A stretch of DNA of 64,000 nt from contig JAEWFC010000024.1 in the NCBI GenBank assembly GCA_023389035.1, positions 1-64,000 on the forward strand, written 5' to 3'. Both the position numbers and the translations under genes were made by a program. Below the pieces are notes generated by a model. The model ran no database searches, was not told where the DNA came from, and worked only from the letters and a program-made list of their open reading frames with translations. Positions 35,894 through 44,049 of this stretch are shown one piece after another. This DNA is from Acidobacteriota bacterium (lineage in GTDB: Bacteria; Acidobacteriota; Blastocatellia; Pyrinomonadales; Pyrinomonadaceae). Positions within the stretch are counted from its first letter, which is position 1, and the number at the start of each line of letters is the position of its first letter.

Positions 35894-37093
35894 ATGAAAA
35901 CGCTTTACTTTGACTGTTTCGCTGGTGCCAGCGGAAACATGATCCTTGCCGCTTTGATCGCGGCAGGTGTCGATTCGAAGTTGCTGACGAACGAACTCCA
36001 AAAGCTCGGAATACCTGACTTCGATCTTAAGCTTGAGACCGTCGACCGATCCGGGATCTCGGCCAAGCACCTCGATGTTGTGGTCCCGGACGAAAAGGCT
36101 CATCGCCATCTGCATCACATCGAGTCGATCATCAGCGGTTCTGATCTATCCGAAACGGTCAAAGAGCGTTCGGTCCTGATCTTTCGTCGACTTGCCGAAG
36201 CCGAAGCCGCAGTTCATGGCATCCAGGTCGAGAAGGTCCACTTTCACGAGGTCGGTGCTTTAGACGCAGTGATCGATATCGTTGGGTCGTGCATCGGTTT
36301 CGAGATGCTCGGTATCGAGCAGTTCGTCTGTTCCCGGATACACGTCGGCAGCGGTTTTGTGGAAATGGAACACGGTAAGTTTCCGGTGCCGCCGCCCGCA
36401 GTCGCTGATCTGCTTAGGGAGATTCCGATATATTCGACAGAGATAATCGGTGAACTTATAACGCCAACAGGTGCCGCGATAATCTCAACGCTTAGTAGCA
36501 GTTACGGCTCTTTGCCTAAGATGGAACTTGAGCAAACGGCGTACGGAGCGGGCACCAGAACATACGACAAATTCCCGAATGTCCTCCGGATAATGATCGG
36601 CCGCACCACGGAACAGCATGTCGGTGCGGCCAACGAACGCTTATCGCTGCTTGAGACAAACATCGACGATATGTCGCCGCAGTTCATCGGACACACGATG
36701 GAAAAGGCTTTCGAGGCCGGTGCTCTGGATTGCTGGTTCACGCCCATTCAGATGAAGAAGAACCGCCCGGCGACGATGATCTCGGTCCTGGTAAACGCTG
36801 CGGATGAGCAGAGGATGTTGGATCTTCTTTATGCTGAGACCACGACGCTCGGCGTGCGCATTCAGCGGATCGAAAGAAATGCGGTTGAACGGAGTTTTAG
36901 AACCGTCACGACGGAATACGGCGATATTTCCGTCAAGGTCGCCGGAGCCGGTGGCTCAACCGGAAACATCCAGCCCGAGTTCGAAGATCTTAAAGCGGCC
37001 GCGGCGGCTCATGGAGTCCCGTTGAAGGTGGTGGCTGATTCCGTTCGGGCAAAGAGCTTCGATATCGAGGAAAAGGCGGTGAACATTGGCTGA
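35894..37093 (+). CDS. larC: Nickel-pincer cofactor biosynthesis protein LarC
   Basis: LarC inserts nickel into the pincer nucleotide cofactor first known from lactate racemase. The 399-residue protein has the N-terminal FDCFAGASGNMILAAL, the histidine-rich HRHLHHIESI, HFHEVGALDAVIDIVG, and the C-terminal ETNIDDMSPQFIGH and QMKKNRPATM of the DUF111/LarC family. In Lactobacillus larC is split and joined by frameshifting; here it is one frame. No larA, larB or larE is visible nearby. A TAGAAT lies 9 nt before the ATG. It overlaps folE by 8 bp. Confidence 0.9.
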   Translation: MKTLYFDCFAGASGNMILAALIAAGVDSKLLTNELQKLGIPDFDLKLETVDRSGISAKHLDVVVPDEKAHRHLHHIESIISGSDLSETVKERSVLIFRRLAEAEAAVHGIQVEKVHFHEVGALDAVIDIVGSCIGFEMLGIEQFVCSRIHVGSGFVEMEHGKFPVPPPAVADLLREIPIYSTEIIGELITPTGAAIISTLSSSYGSLPKMELEQTAYGAGTRTYDKFPNVLRIMIGRTTEQHVGAANERLSLLETNIDDMSPQFIGHTMEKAFEAGALDCWFTPIQMKKNRPATMISVLVNAADEQRMLDLLYAETTTLGVRIQRIERNAVERSFRTVTTEYGDISVKVAGAGGSTGNIQPEFEDLKAAAAAHGVPLKVVADSVRAKSFDIEEKAVNIG

Positions 37094-37664
37094 AATAAAA
37101 TCAAAAGTTGACAGGGAAAAGATCGCGCAGGGCGTAAGGCTGATGCTTGAAGGCATGGGCGAGGATCCCGATCGCGACGGGTTGGTGAAAACGCCGGAAC
37201 GCGTTGCGGATTTCTACGCTGAACTAACCGAGGGCATGTGGCAAGACGCCAAAGAACATATCGTTCCGCTGCCGGGTGATTCACATGACGAAATGGTGCT
37301 GGTGAAAGACATATCGATCGCATCTGTTTGCGAGCACCATCTTGCCCCGTTCGTCGGGAAATGCCACATCGCGTATATTCCAAAAGGCGGCCGGATCGTG
37401 GGGCTTTCCAAACTCGCTCGAATAGCTGAAATATTCTCGCGGCGTCTGCAGGTGCAGGAACGATTGACCCAGCAGATAGCAGGAACTCTTTTCGACGAGC
37501 TCGACCCGATCGGCGTGATGGTCGTCGTCGAGGCTGAACACACGTGCATGACGCTCCGCGGCGTCAAAAAGCCCGGTGCTGTTACTATCACATCTGCCGT
37601 TCTCGGAGGTTTCCGTAAGGATCCGCGCACCCGAGCAGAAGCGATGGCCTTGATAAAAGGCTGA
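37086..37664 (+). CDS. folE: GTP cyclohydrolase I
   Basis: It makes dihydroneopterin triphosphate from GTP, the first step of folate synthesis. The 192-residue protein shows the zinc ligands Cys82 and His85 (VCEHHLAPF) and Cys154 (EHTCMTLRG), plus GRIVGLSKLARI and the closing GGFRKDPRTRAEA. The start is TTG at 37086, inside the end of larC, with AAGGCGG just upstream. Coupling to larC by overlap may be only operon economy. Confidence 0.95.
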   Translation: MAEIKSKVDREKIAQGVRLMLEGMGEDPDRDGLVKTPERVADFYAELTEGMWQDAKEHIVPLPGDSHDEMVLVKDISIASVCEHHLAPFVGKCHIAYIPKGGRIVGLSKLARIAEIFSRRLQVQERLTQQIAGTLFDELDPIGVMVVVEAEHTCMTLRGVKKPGAVTITSAVLGGFRKDPRTRAEAMALIKG

Positions 37665-37723
37665 TCACGGTGAAGTAAAACCTGAGGTGTCGCTAGGCGA
37701 CAGTTAAATCACAACTTTAAATT

Positions 37724-39382
37724 ATGAAACGATATATCTCGGCTTTTCTTTTAATAGCTTTCGCACTTTCGACCGGCGTAGCCCAGGACCTCAGCTCGCG
37801 GCTGAATGGTTCTAAGATACGGGAACGCGTGAAACGTCTCTCCGCTGACGAATTTGAAGGCCGCGGTCCCGGTAACGAGGGAAGCAAAAAGGCTGCCGAC
37901 TATATCGCTGCCGAGATGAGAAAGGCGGGCATCAAGCCGGGTAACGGCGATAGCTATTTCCAGAACGTTAAGCTCGTTGGTGTGAAAGTCGATCCGGCGA
38001 CGGGCCTGACGGCGACCGGGCCCGGGGACAAGACACACACTTTCAAGTTTGGCGATGAATTCGTGGCAACCACCGGTGCGCAAACGCCGAATGTATCTGT
38101 GGACGCAGAGTTGGTATTCATGGGGTACGGTATCGACGCACCGCTCTATAAATGGAACGATTACAGCGGCCCGGCCGAAGATTACCGCGGAAAAGTGCTG
38201 ATGATAATGGTCAATGATCCGCCCGCGACCACCGATGAGCCGGACCTGTTTGGCGGCAAGGCACTCACATATTACGGCCGTTGGACATACAAGTACGAAG
38301 AAGCTGCTCGCCGCGGCGCTGCCGGTGTGATCCTGGTGCATACCGATCAGTCTGCGGGATATGGCTGGAATGTTGTCCGCACATCCTTCGGCGGTCCGCG
38401 TTCCGAGATCGCTCGCGGATCTAACGATAAAACGCCGTTCCTAAACCTGATGTCATGGATGACAGATTCCGCGGCGAACGCGCTGATGCGGCAGGCGGGA
38501 ATTGATTTCGACGGGCTGAGATCAAAGGCGGCAACACGAAACTTTCGTCCCGTTAAGACAAATCTCCGCGTGAAGATCGACATGAAGACCGATATGCGGA
38601 CATTCGAATCGCCGAATATCGTTGGAAAGATCGAAGGCTCTGATAAAAATTTACGGGATGAGTACGTGCTATATACGGCTCATTGGGACCACCTCGGAAT
38701 TGGCGAACCTGATGCGGGCGGCGACCGCATTTATAACGGAGCATATGATAATGCCTCGGGCGTTGCTGCCGTCCTCGGCATTGGTGAGGCCATCAAAAAG
38801 CTGCCGCGGGCTCAGCGTCCGAAGCGCTCGATCTACTTTCTTTTCCCGACAGCCGAGGAGCAGGGCCTCTTAGGTGCCGAGTATTTCGCCGCAAATCCGC
38901 TAATTCCGCTAAATAAGATCGCCGGGAACGTGAACATCGACGGTGTTAACTTTTTTGGCCGCACGAAAGATTTCTCGGCCCTTGGATCGGAACGCTCCAC
39001 GCTGGGAGATCTCGTTACATCTGTCGCTTCCGAACGAAATATGACGCTCGAGGGTGACATGCGTCCGGAACAGGGATTCTTTTTCCGCTCGGACCATTTT
39101 CCTTTCGCGAAGGTTGGTGTTCCTGCCGTTTCGCTGCGACATGGCGACGATTTTGTGACCCCGCTAACTGGGCAGGCGCTCAATTTCTTCAGTAATTACA
39201 CTGCGAAGTATTACCATCAGGCCTCCGATCAGTATTACGATTGGTGGGACGCGGGAGCAATGGTCCAGAATGCGGAACTCGGGCTGGCGATAGGCCTGAA
39301 GATCGCAAACGCCCCGGCGATGCCGCGATATAAAGACACGGACGAGTTCTCAGGAGCGGATAAAAAACGCATGGGAAACTAG
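37724..39382 (+). CDS. Secreted M28 family zinc peptidase with PA domain
   Basis: The 552-residue protein has a signal peptide (ISAFLLIAFALSTGVAQ), an N-terminal LSADEFEGRGPGNEGSKKAADYI segment typical of this peptidase group, a PA domain (about 120-270, with RGAAGVILVHT) and a metal site: His in TAHWDHLGIG, Asp in AYDNASGVAA, Glu-Glu in PTAEEQGLLGAEYF, NVNIDG, and the last His in FRSDHFPF. It is a paralogue of the M28 gene at 13457 but not closely similar. No Shine-Dalgarno is evident. Confidence 0.9.
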   Translation: MKRYISAFLLIAFALSTGVAQDLSSRLNGSKIRERVKRLSADEFEGRGPGNEGSKKAADYIAAEMRKAGIKPGNGDSYFQNVKLVGVKVDPATGLTATGPGDKTHTFKFGDEFVATTGAQTPNVSVDAELVFMGYGIDAPLYKWNDYSGPAEDYRGKVLMIMVNDPPATTDEPDLFGGKALTYYGRWTYKYEEAARRGAAGVILVHTDQSAGYGWNVVRTSFGGPRSEIARGSNDKTPFLNLMSWMTDSAANALMRQAGIDFDGLRSKAATRNFRPVKTNLRVKIDMKTDMRTFESPNIVGKIEGSDKNLRDEYVLYTAHWDHLGIGEPDAGGDRIYNGAYDNASGVAAVLGIGEAIKKLPRAQRPKRSIYFLFPTAEEQGLLGAEYFAANPLIPLNKIAGNVNIDGVNFFGRTKDFSALGSERSTLGDLVTSVASERNMTLEGDMRPEQGFFFRSDHFPFAKVGVPAVSLRHGDDFVTPLTGQALNFFSNYTAKYYHQASDQYYDWWDAGAMVQNAELGLAIGLKIANAPAMPRYKDTDEFSGADKKRMGN

Positions 39383-39459
39383 CTGCAGCGGCAGTTTAGG
39401 CAGAGTGCAGCGTGTGGATTAAATCCAGCCGAAACGCTACACTCTTTCTTTTTTCATCA

Positions 39460-41532
39460 ATGGAAACGTTCTACATAACAACGCCGATCTACTACGCGAA
39501 CAGCCTTCCGCACTTGGGCCATTTGTACACGACGATAGTTGCCGATGTGGTCCATAGGTATAAGAAGCAGCGCGGTTACGACGTATATTTCCTGACCGGC
39601 ACCGACGAGCACGGTATTAACATCCAACGTGCTGCGAATGCGGCTGGCCGAACGCCTCAAGAGCAGGTGGACCATATTTCCTCGGAGCTGAAGCGGATGT
39701 TTCGCGATTTTTCGCTCGACCCGGAAAGCGGTGGATACGACATTTTCATGCGAACGACTGAGGCGTTCCACTATTCGGGTGTTCAGCAGTTATGGAAGAC
39801 GATCGCATCCGGCAGGTCGGCCAAAGGGAACGACAACATTTACAAAGGGTTTTACGAGGGCTGGTTCTGTGCCCCATGTGCCGCATATAAGCTTGAGGAT
39901 GAGTATTACACGCCTGAGGGTTCGGACGTGCCGTATTGTTCAACCCATGAACGTCCGCTCGACAAAGTTTCGGAGGAGAGCTACTTTTTCCGCCTTTCGG
40001 ACTATCAGGAATTCCTCATCGAATTGATCGAGAATGATCCCGGCCTAGTACGCCCCGACGCGCGCCGCAATGAGGTCCTGTCGTTCATTCGCGGTGGCTT
40101 ACAGGATCTCTCGATTAGCCGCGAACGAAAGTCGGTCGCGTGGGGCGTGCCGGTGCCTGACGACGAGAACCACGTGATGTACGTGTGGCTCGACGCCCTG
40201 TCGAACTACATCACAGCGTTAGGCTACGGAAACGATCGCCGCGAGGCTCCCGGATTCGAGAAATACTGGAACAATAGTGTTCACCTCGTAGGAAAGGATA
40301 TTCTCCGGTTCCATACCGTCTACTGGTTCTCGTTCCTGAAAGCCGCCGGCTTGCCGCTGCCGAAAATGGTGTACGCCCACGGGATGTGGTTAGACGCCGA
40401 AGGTAGAAAGATGGGCAAAACACTGGGGAATGCGATAGAAGTTGATGTATTACATCAGCATTTTCAAACCGATGCGGTGCGTTATTTCGTTCTTCGCGAA
40501 ATGGTTTTCGGGCAGGATGGGAAATTCGGTTACGAGAACCTGATCGAGCGGGCAAACTCGGACCTCGCGAGCGGCCTCGGTAATCTCCTCAGCCGTACGG
40601 TGTCAATGGTTCAAAAATACCGGGGCGGAGTTATACCGAGCGGAAAGATCGCCGAAGAGAATTACCTTCTTGCGAAACGTGCCGGCCTCGAACCCGACGG
40701 CGGCGAGATCGTCTCGGTGATCGAGCACGCTCGCGACGAATTTCTTCGCCGGATGGACAATTACGAATTCAGCCAGGCTCTTGAAACCCTATGGACGCTT
40801 ATCGCCCGGACCGACAAGATGATCTCGGATGCAAAGCCATGGGTGCTTGCGAAAGATGAGAGTCAGGCTGAAACGCTTAACGCTGTACTCTATCGCTCGA
40901 TGGAGACACTTCGTTGGCTGGCGGTGATGCTTTACCCGGTCATGCCGGATTCATCGCGAAGGATCTTTTCGCAGATCGGTTTGAATGATGACGTTTCGCT
41001 GATCGATCCGACAACGCTCGCGTGGGGCGGCCTTGCGCAAGGAACAAAGATCGGTGTGGCCGAAGGAATATTTCCCCGCGTCGAAAAAGCTAAAGTTATG
41101 AGTGAGATAAAAACAGACGCGGCCAAAGACGCCGCTGTGACAGAGCCATCAGCAACTCCAACCGCTCCGGATGCGGCCGCTCATCCCGCCGACGAATTCA
41201 TTACCATCGATGACTTTCTAAAGGTCGACCTTCGAGTGGGCGAGATCAAAGTCGCAGAGCCCGTGCCGAACGCAGATAAGCTTCTTCGTTTTGAGGTCGA
41301 TCTCGGTGAAGGCCAGCCGCGGCAGATACTCGCGGGGCTTGCCGAGTATTACGAGCCCGAAAAGTTGATCGGCCGCAAGGTCGTAGTTGTCGCCAACCTA
41401 AAGCCGCGTAAAATGCGTGGTCTCGAATCCCAAGGTATGATTTGCGCCGCCTCTCTCGAAGACGGCACCGGCGAAAAACCGGCACTGGCCGCATTTATTG
41501 AGAACGTTGATATCGGTGCGAGATTAAAATAG
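39460..41532 (+). CDS. metG: Methionyl-tRNA synthetase
   Basis: It charges initiator and elongator tRNA-Met. The 690-residue protein begins METFYITTPIYYANSLPHLGHLYT with the HIGH-like motif, has zinc-binding cysteines (GWFCAPCAAY and YCSTHERPL) and a KMSKS-type motif that reads KMGKTLGN. A linker rich in Ala/Pro leads to a C-terminal tRNA-binding OB domain (about 585-690, VDLRVGEIKVAEPVPNADKL). The start at 39460 matches family N-termini; the longer frame from 39412 adds an unrelated tail. Confidence 0.95.
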   Translation: METFYITTPIYYANSLPHLGHLYTTIVADVVHRYKKQRGYDVYFLTGTDEHGINIQRAANAAGRTPQEQVDHISSELKRMFRDFSLDPESGGYDIFMRTTEAFHYSGVQQLWKTIASGRSAKGNDNIYKGFYEGWFCAPCAAYKLEDEYYTPEGSDVPYCSTHERPLDKVSEESYFFRLSDYQEFLIELIENDPGLVRPDARRNEVLSFIRGGLQDLSISRERKSVAWGVPVPDDENHVMYVWLDALSNYITALGYGNDRREAPGFEKYWNNSVHLVGKDILRFHTVYWFSFLKAAGLPLPKMVYAHGMWLDAEGRKMGKTLGNAIEVDVLHQHFQTDAVRYFVLREMVFGQDGKFGYENLIERANSDLASGLGNLLSRTVSMVQKYRGGVIPSGKIAEENYLLAKRAGLEPDGGEIVSVIEHARDEFLRRMDNYEFSQALETLWTLIARTDKMISDAKPWVLAKDESQAETLNAVLYRSMETLRWLAVMLYPVMPDSSRRIFSQIGLNDDVSLIDPTTLAWGGLAQGTKIGVAEGIFPRVEKAKVMSEIKTDAAKDAAVTEPSATPTAPDAAAHPADEFITIDDFLKVDLRVGEIKVAEPVPNADKLLRFEVDLGEGQPRQILAGLAEYYEPEKLIGRKVVVVANLKPRKMRGLESQGMICAASLEDGTGEKPALAAFIENVDIGARLK

Positions 41533-41544
41533 TTTATTTCAGCG

Positions 41545-41827
41545 ATGGAATTCGACTGGGACGGACAAAAGGCTGAGAACAATCTGAAGAAGCATGGAGT
41601 TAGCTTTGATGAGGCCGCATCCGTCTGGGAGGATTATTTCAACATCGAGTTTTTCGATGAGGGACACTCGGTTGAAGAAAATCGCTTCCTGATAATTGGC
41701 GAATCCAATGCGCAGCGATTGCTGATTATTTCCTTCGTTGAGCGCGAAAACAGGATTAGAATAATTTAGTGCGCGTGAACTTACACCATCGGAACGAAAA
41801 GACTATGAGCAGGGACACTTTGAATGA
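41545..41827 (+). pseudogene. brnT: BrnT-family toxin with apparent frameshift
   Basis: The frame MEFDWDGQKAENNLKKHGVSFDEA ... RLLIISFVERENRIRII matches the BrnT ribonuclease toxin family but stops at 41767-41769, about 19 residues early. In the next frame the expected end, SARELTPSERKDYEQGHFE, follows at once and stops at 41825-41827. Removing one T from the TTT at 41765-41767 restores an intact protein of about 93 residues. The gene is therefore frameshifted in this sequence, by mutation, base-calling error, or less likely programmed slippage. A TTTATT 6 nt before the ATG may be a -10 element. Confidence 0.8.
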
Positions 41828-42020
41828 CGATCTGAAACCGGAATACGACCTTAAGGCACTCAAAGTCAGACGGATTGGTGAAGGCCGGCGTTTGATGAAT
41901 CAGATCCAGTTGGACGTTGATGTCGCGCGCGTCTTTCCTAATTCCCAGTCTGTGAACGAAGCGCTTCGTTTTCTTATTCGCATCACGCGAGAGAGTCAGA
42001 CAGATCTTCCCACTAAGTGA
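41805..42020 (+). CDS. Antitoxin of the BrnT pair
   Basis: The 71-residue protein contains DDLKPEYDLKALKVRRIGEG, the motif common in partners of BrnT toxins (LxPEYDFxxL), followed by a ribbon-helix-helix-like C-terminal half (IQLDVDVARVFPNSQSVNEALRFLIRI). It should neutralise the toxin and repress the operon. It overlaps the reconstructed toxin end at its 5' side and the tatD start by 4 bp (GTGA) at its 3' side. The start is ATG 41805; the frame extends to 41769. Confidence 0.8.
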   Translation: MSRDTLNDDLKPEYDLKALKVRRIGEGRRLMNQIQLDVDVARVFPNSQSVNEALRFLIRITRESQTDLPTK

Positions 42021-42880
42021 TACTCGTAGATTCCCATTGCCACATCGACGGCGAGGCTTTCGATGACGACCGGGATGCAGTCGTGCAGCGGGCTCGTGAA
42101 GCGGGCGTTATCGCGATGCTGAACGTCGGTACCGGCGACCCGCACTCGGACGATTTTCGAAAGGCCGTCGCGGTGGCCGAGAGATACGAAAATGTGTTCG
42201 CAAGCGTCGGTGTTCATCCGCACGATGCAAAGCTATATAACGATAAGGCCGAGCAGCATCTGATCGACCTCGCAAACTCAGCTAAGGTGATCGCTTGGGG
42301 CGAGATCGGTCTCGACTATTACTACGACCACAGCCCGCGTGACGTTCAGCAAGATGTCTTTCGCCGCCAGATCCGCGTCGCACGCGAGCTTGCCTTACCG
42401 GTGATAATTCACAGCCGTGATGCCGATGATGATACGGTCCAGATCCTATCGGAAGAATTTTCCGCTCCGTCCGGCAGCGACGAACTGAGTGACGAGAGAC
42501 CGATCGGCGTTATGCACTGTTTTGGCGGATCTGCCGAAATGGCAAAAACTCTGATGCAGCTGGGGTTTATGATCTCGTTTGCGGGAAACGTCACGTTCAA
42601 AAAAGCTGAGAATTTACGCGAGGCGGCCCGTGCAGTTCCGCTTGAAAGGCTGCTCGTCGAAACCGATTGCCCGTTTCTCACGCCGATCCCATTTCGCGGT
42701 AAGAGAAACGAACCGGCATACGTTTGGCACACCGCGCGATTTCTGGCAGAGATGTACGCTGTTGACGCTGACGTGCTCGCAGAACGTACGACCGAGAATT
42801 TCGCAAAGCTGTTCGGGCTGAACATTCCCGAGCTACAAAGTCATCAACAAAGCGAAGCAGCCGACAACGATAAGCACTAA
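42017..42880 (+). CDS. tatD: TatD-family metal-dependent DNase
   Basis: The 287-residue protein shows the TatD landmarks: VDSHCHIDGEAF for metal binding, GVHPHDAKLY, GEIGLDYYYDHSPRDVQQDVFRRQI, IHSRDADDD, HCFGGS and ETDCPFLTPIPFRGKRNEP. Relatives are 3'-5' exonucleases in DNA repair. The start is GTG 42017, overlapping the antitoxin stop by 4 bp. In many genomes tatD follows metG directly; here the toxin-antitoxin pair lies between them. Confidence 0.93.
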   Translation: MILVDSHCHIDGEAFDDDRDAVVQRAREAGVIAMLNVGTGDPHSDDFRKAVAVAERYENVFASVGVHPHDAKLYNDKAEQHLIDLANSAKVIAWGEIGLDYYYDHSPRDVQQDVFRRQIRVARELALPVIIHSRDADDDTVQILSEEFSAPSGSDELSDERPIGVMHCFGGSAEMAKTLMQLGFMISFAGNVTFKKAENLREAARAVPLERLLVETDCPFLTPIPFRGKRNEPAYVWHTARFLAEMYAVDADVLAERTTENFAKLFGLNIPELQSHQQSEAADNDKH

Positions 42881-43048
42881 GACCGAGATCCCGGCAACAA
42901 CTCTCCAAAGGCTCCAGACAAGCGTGCTGCAGAAAGGGCAAAACACATCCCGGCGTTTAACGCGTATCTGACAGCGATAGCAAACGTTTGACGAGCCCTT
43001 CGTACGTCCAGCCCGCGGTCTGATCATTCGTTGATCGTGTGATATCAT
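42833..43048 (-). CDS. Zinc-ribbon single-pass membrane protein, antisense to tatD end
   Basis: The 71-residue frame contains a treble-clef/zinc-ribbon pattern CYRC-x10-CPFC followed by one strong membrane helix (VVAGISVLVLIVVGCFALLM) at the C-terminus. Such a pattern is unlikely by chance. It overlaps the last 48 bp of tatD on the other strand and starts just before yajQ, divergently. ATG 43027 (MIRPRAGRTKG) is an alternative start. Function unknown. Confidence 0.55.
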   Translation of the reverse strand: MISHDQRMIRPRAGRTKGSSNVCYRCQIRVKRRDVFCPFCSTLVWSLWRVVAGISVLVLIVVGCFALLMTL

Positions 43049-43057
43049 TTGCTCAAT

Positions 43058-43555
43058 ATGGCGAAGGAAAATTCATTCGATATCGTATCCAAAACGGATT
43101 ACGCTGAAGTTACAAACGCGATAAATCAAACGACCAAAGAGGTGTCGCAGCGGTTCGATTTTAAAGGCAGCAAGGCGACGGTCGAGCTGCAGGACAAAGA
43201 TCTGCTGCTCTCGGCGGAAGACGAGACGAAACTTCGGAACATGAACGACATTTTGCAGGGCAAGCTCGTGAAGCGGGGAATTTCGTTGAAGGCACTCGAT
43301 TATCAAAAGATCGAGCCTGCAGCTGGCGGAACGGTTCGCCAGACAGTAAAGGTCCAACAGGGAATTCCGATCGAAAAGGCGAAAGAGGTCGTAAAGTTCA
43401 TCAAGGATGCCAAGCTCAAGGTGCAGGCTTCAATTCAGGGTGAGACCGTCCGCGTCTCCGGCAAGGACCGCGACACGCTGCAGGACACCATCGCAAAGCT
43501 CAAGGCAAACGATTTCGGTATCGATATGCAGTTCGATAATTATCGGAGTAACTAG
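43058..43555 (+). CDS. yajQ: YajQ family nucleotide-binding protein (UPF0234)
   Basis: The 165-residue protein begins MAKENSFDIVSKTDYAEVTNAI and contains RFDFKGSKATVEL and VKFIKDAKLKVQASIQGETVRVSGKDRDTLQ, the two ferredoxin-like halves of YajQ. Some members bind cyclic di-GMP. ATG 43058 is preferred to TTG 43049 because it matches family N-termini. It is followed within 2 bp by the signal peptidase gene. Confidence 0.94.
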   Translation: MAKENSFDIVSKTDYAEVTNAINQTTKEVSQRFDFKGSKATVELQDKDLLLSAEDETKLRNMNDILQGKLVKRGISLKALDYQKIEPAAGGTVRQTVKVQQGIPIEKAKEVVKFIKDAKLKVQASIQGETVRVSGKDRDTLQDTIAKLKANDFGIDMQFDNYRSN

Positions 43556-43557
43556 AT

Positions 43558-44043
43558 TTGATCTGCTCTATAAAAATCCCGGGTTTTGCCAGTGTACTTT
43601 TGTTAGGACTTATTGCGACGTCCTGTGTTGCACCGGTCAAATTCCAAGGGATGTCGATGCGGCCGGCCATCAGCGACGGAGACAGCATATTTGTATCGAC
43701 TGGTATAAGCGAGATCGAGCGCGGCGATATAATATACTTCCGATATCCAAGAGACCCGGAGGAGTTTTATATGAAACGCGTCATTGGCTTGCCGGGTGAG
43801 ACAATCGAAATAGTCGACGGTATCACCATGATCAACGGTGTGAAATTGCAAGAATCGTACGTCGATTCAAAGTTCAACCAAACCGGGAGCTCCCATCCTA
43901 GAACCGCGATTCTTCCTGATCAATATTTTGTGATGGGCGATAACCGCGACAACTCCTCTGATTCTCGTTACTGGGGAGCTGTGGAGCGGGAACTCATTGT
44001 GGGTAAGTACATCTGGAAATATGCCTCCGCCGATCCAAATTGA
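43558..44043 (+). CDS. lepB: Signal peptidase I-like serine protease, possibly a lipoprotein
   Basis: The 161-residue protein has the S26 catalytic dyad: Ser33 in GMSMRPAISDGD and Lys73 in YMKRVIGLPGE, plus GDNRDNSSDSRYWG. Type I signal peptidases cut Sec signal peptides at the outer membrane face. It is small, with one N-terminal hydrophobic stretch (FASVLLLGLIATSC) that ends in a cysteine resembling a lipobox, just 10 residues before the catalytic serine. The start is TTG 43558 and uncertain. It may be a specialised rather than the main peptidase. Confidence 0.85.
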   Translation: MICSIKIPGFASVLLLGLIATSCVAPVKFQGMSMRPAISDGDSIFVSTGISEIERGDIIYFRYPRDPEEFYMKRVIGLPGETIEIVDGITMINGVKLQESYVDSKFNQTGSSHPRTAILPDQYFVMGDNRDNSSDSRYWGAVERELIVGKYIWKYASADPN

Positions 44044-44049
44044 TTCGAC

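Noticed and set aside
37688..37702. TGTCGC/GCGACA hairpin after folE as terminator
   Set aside because: Only six base pairs, with no T-run.
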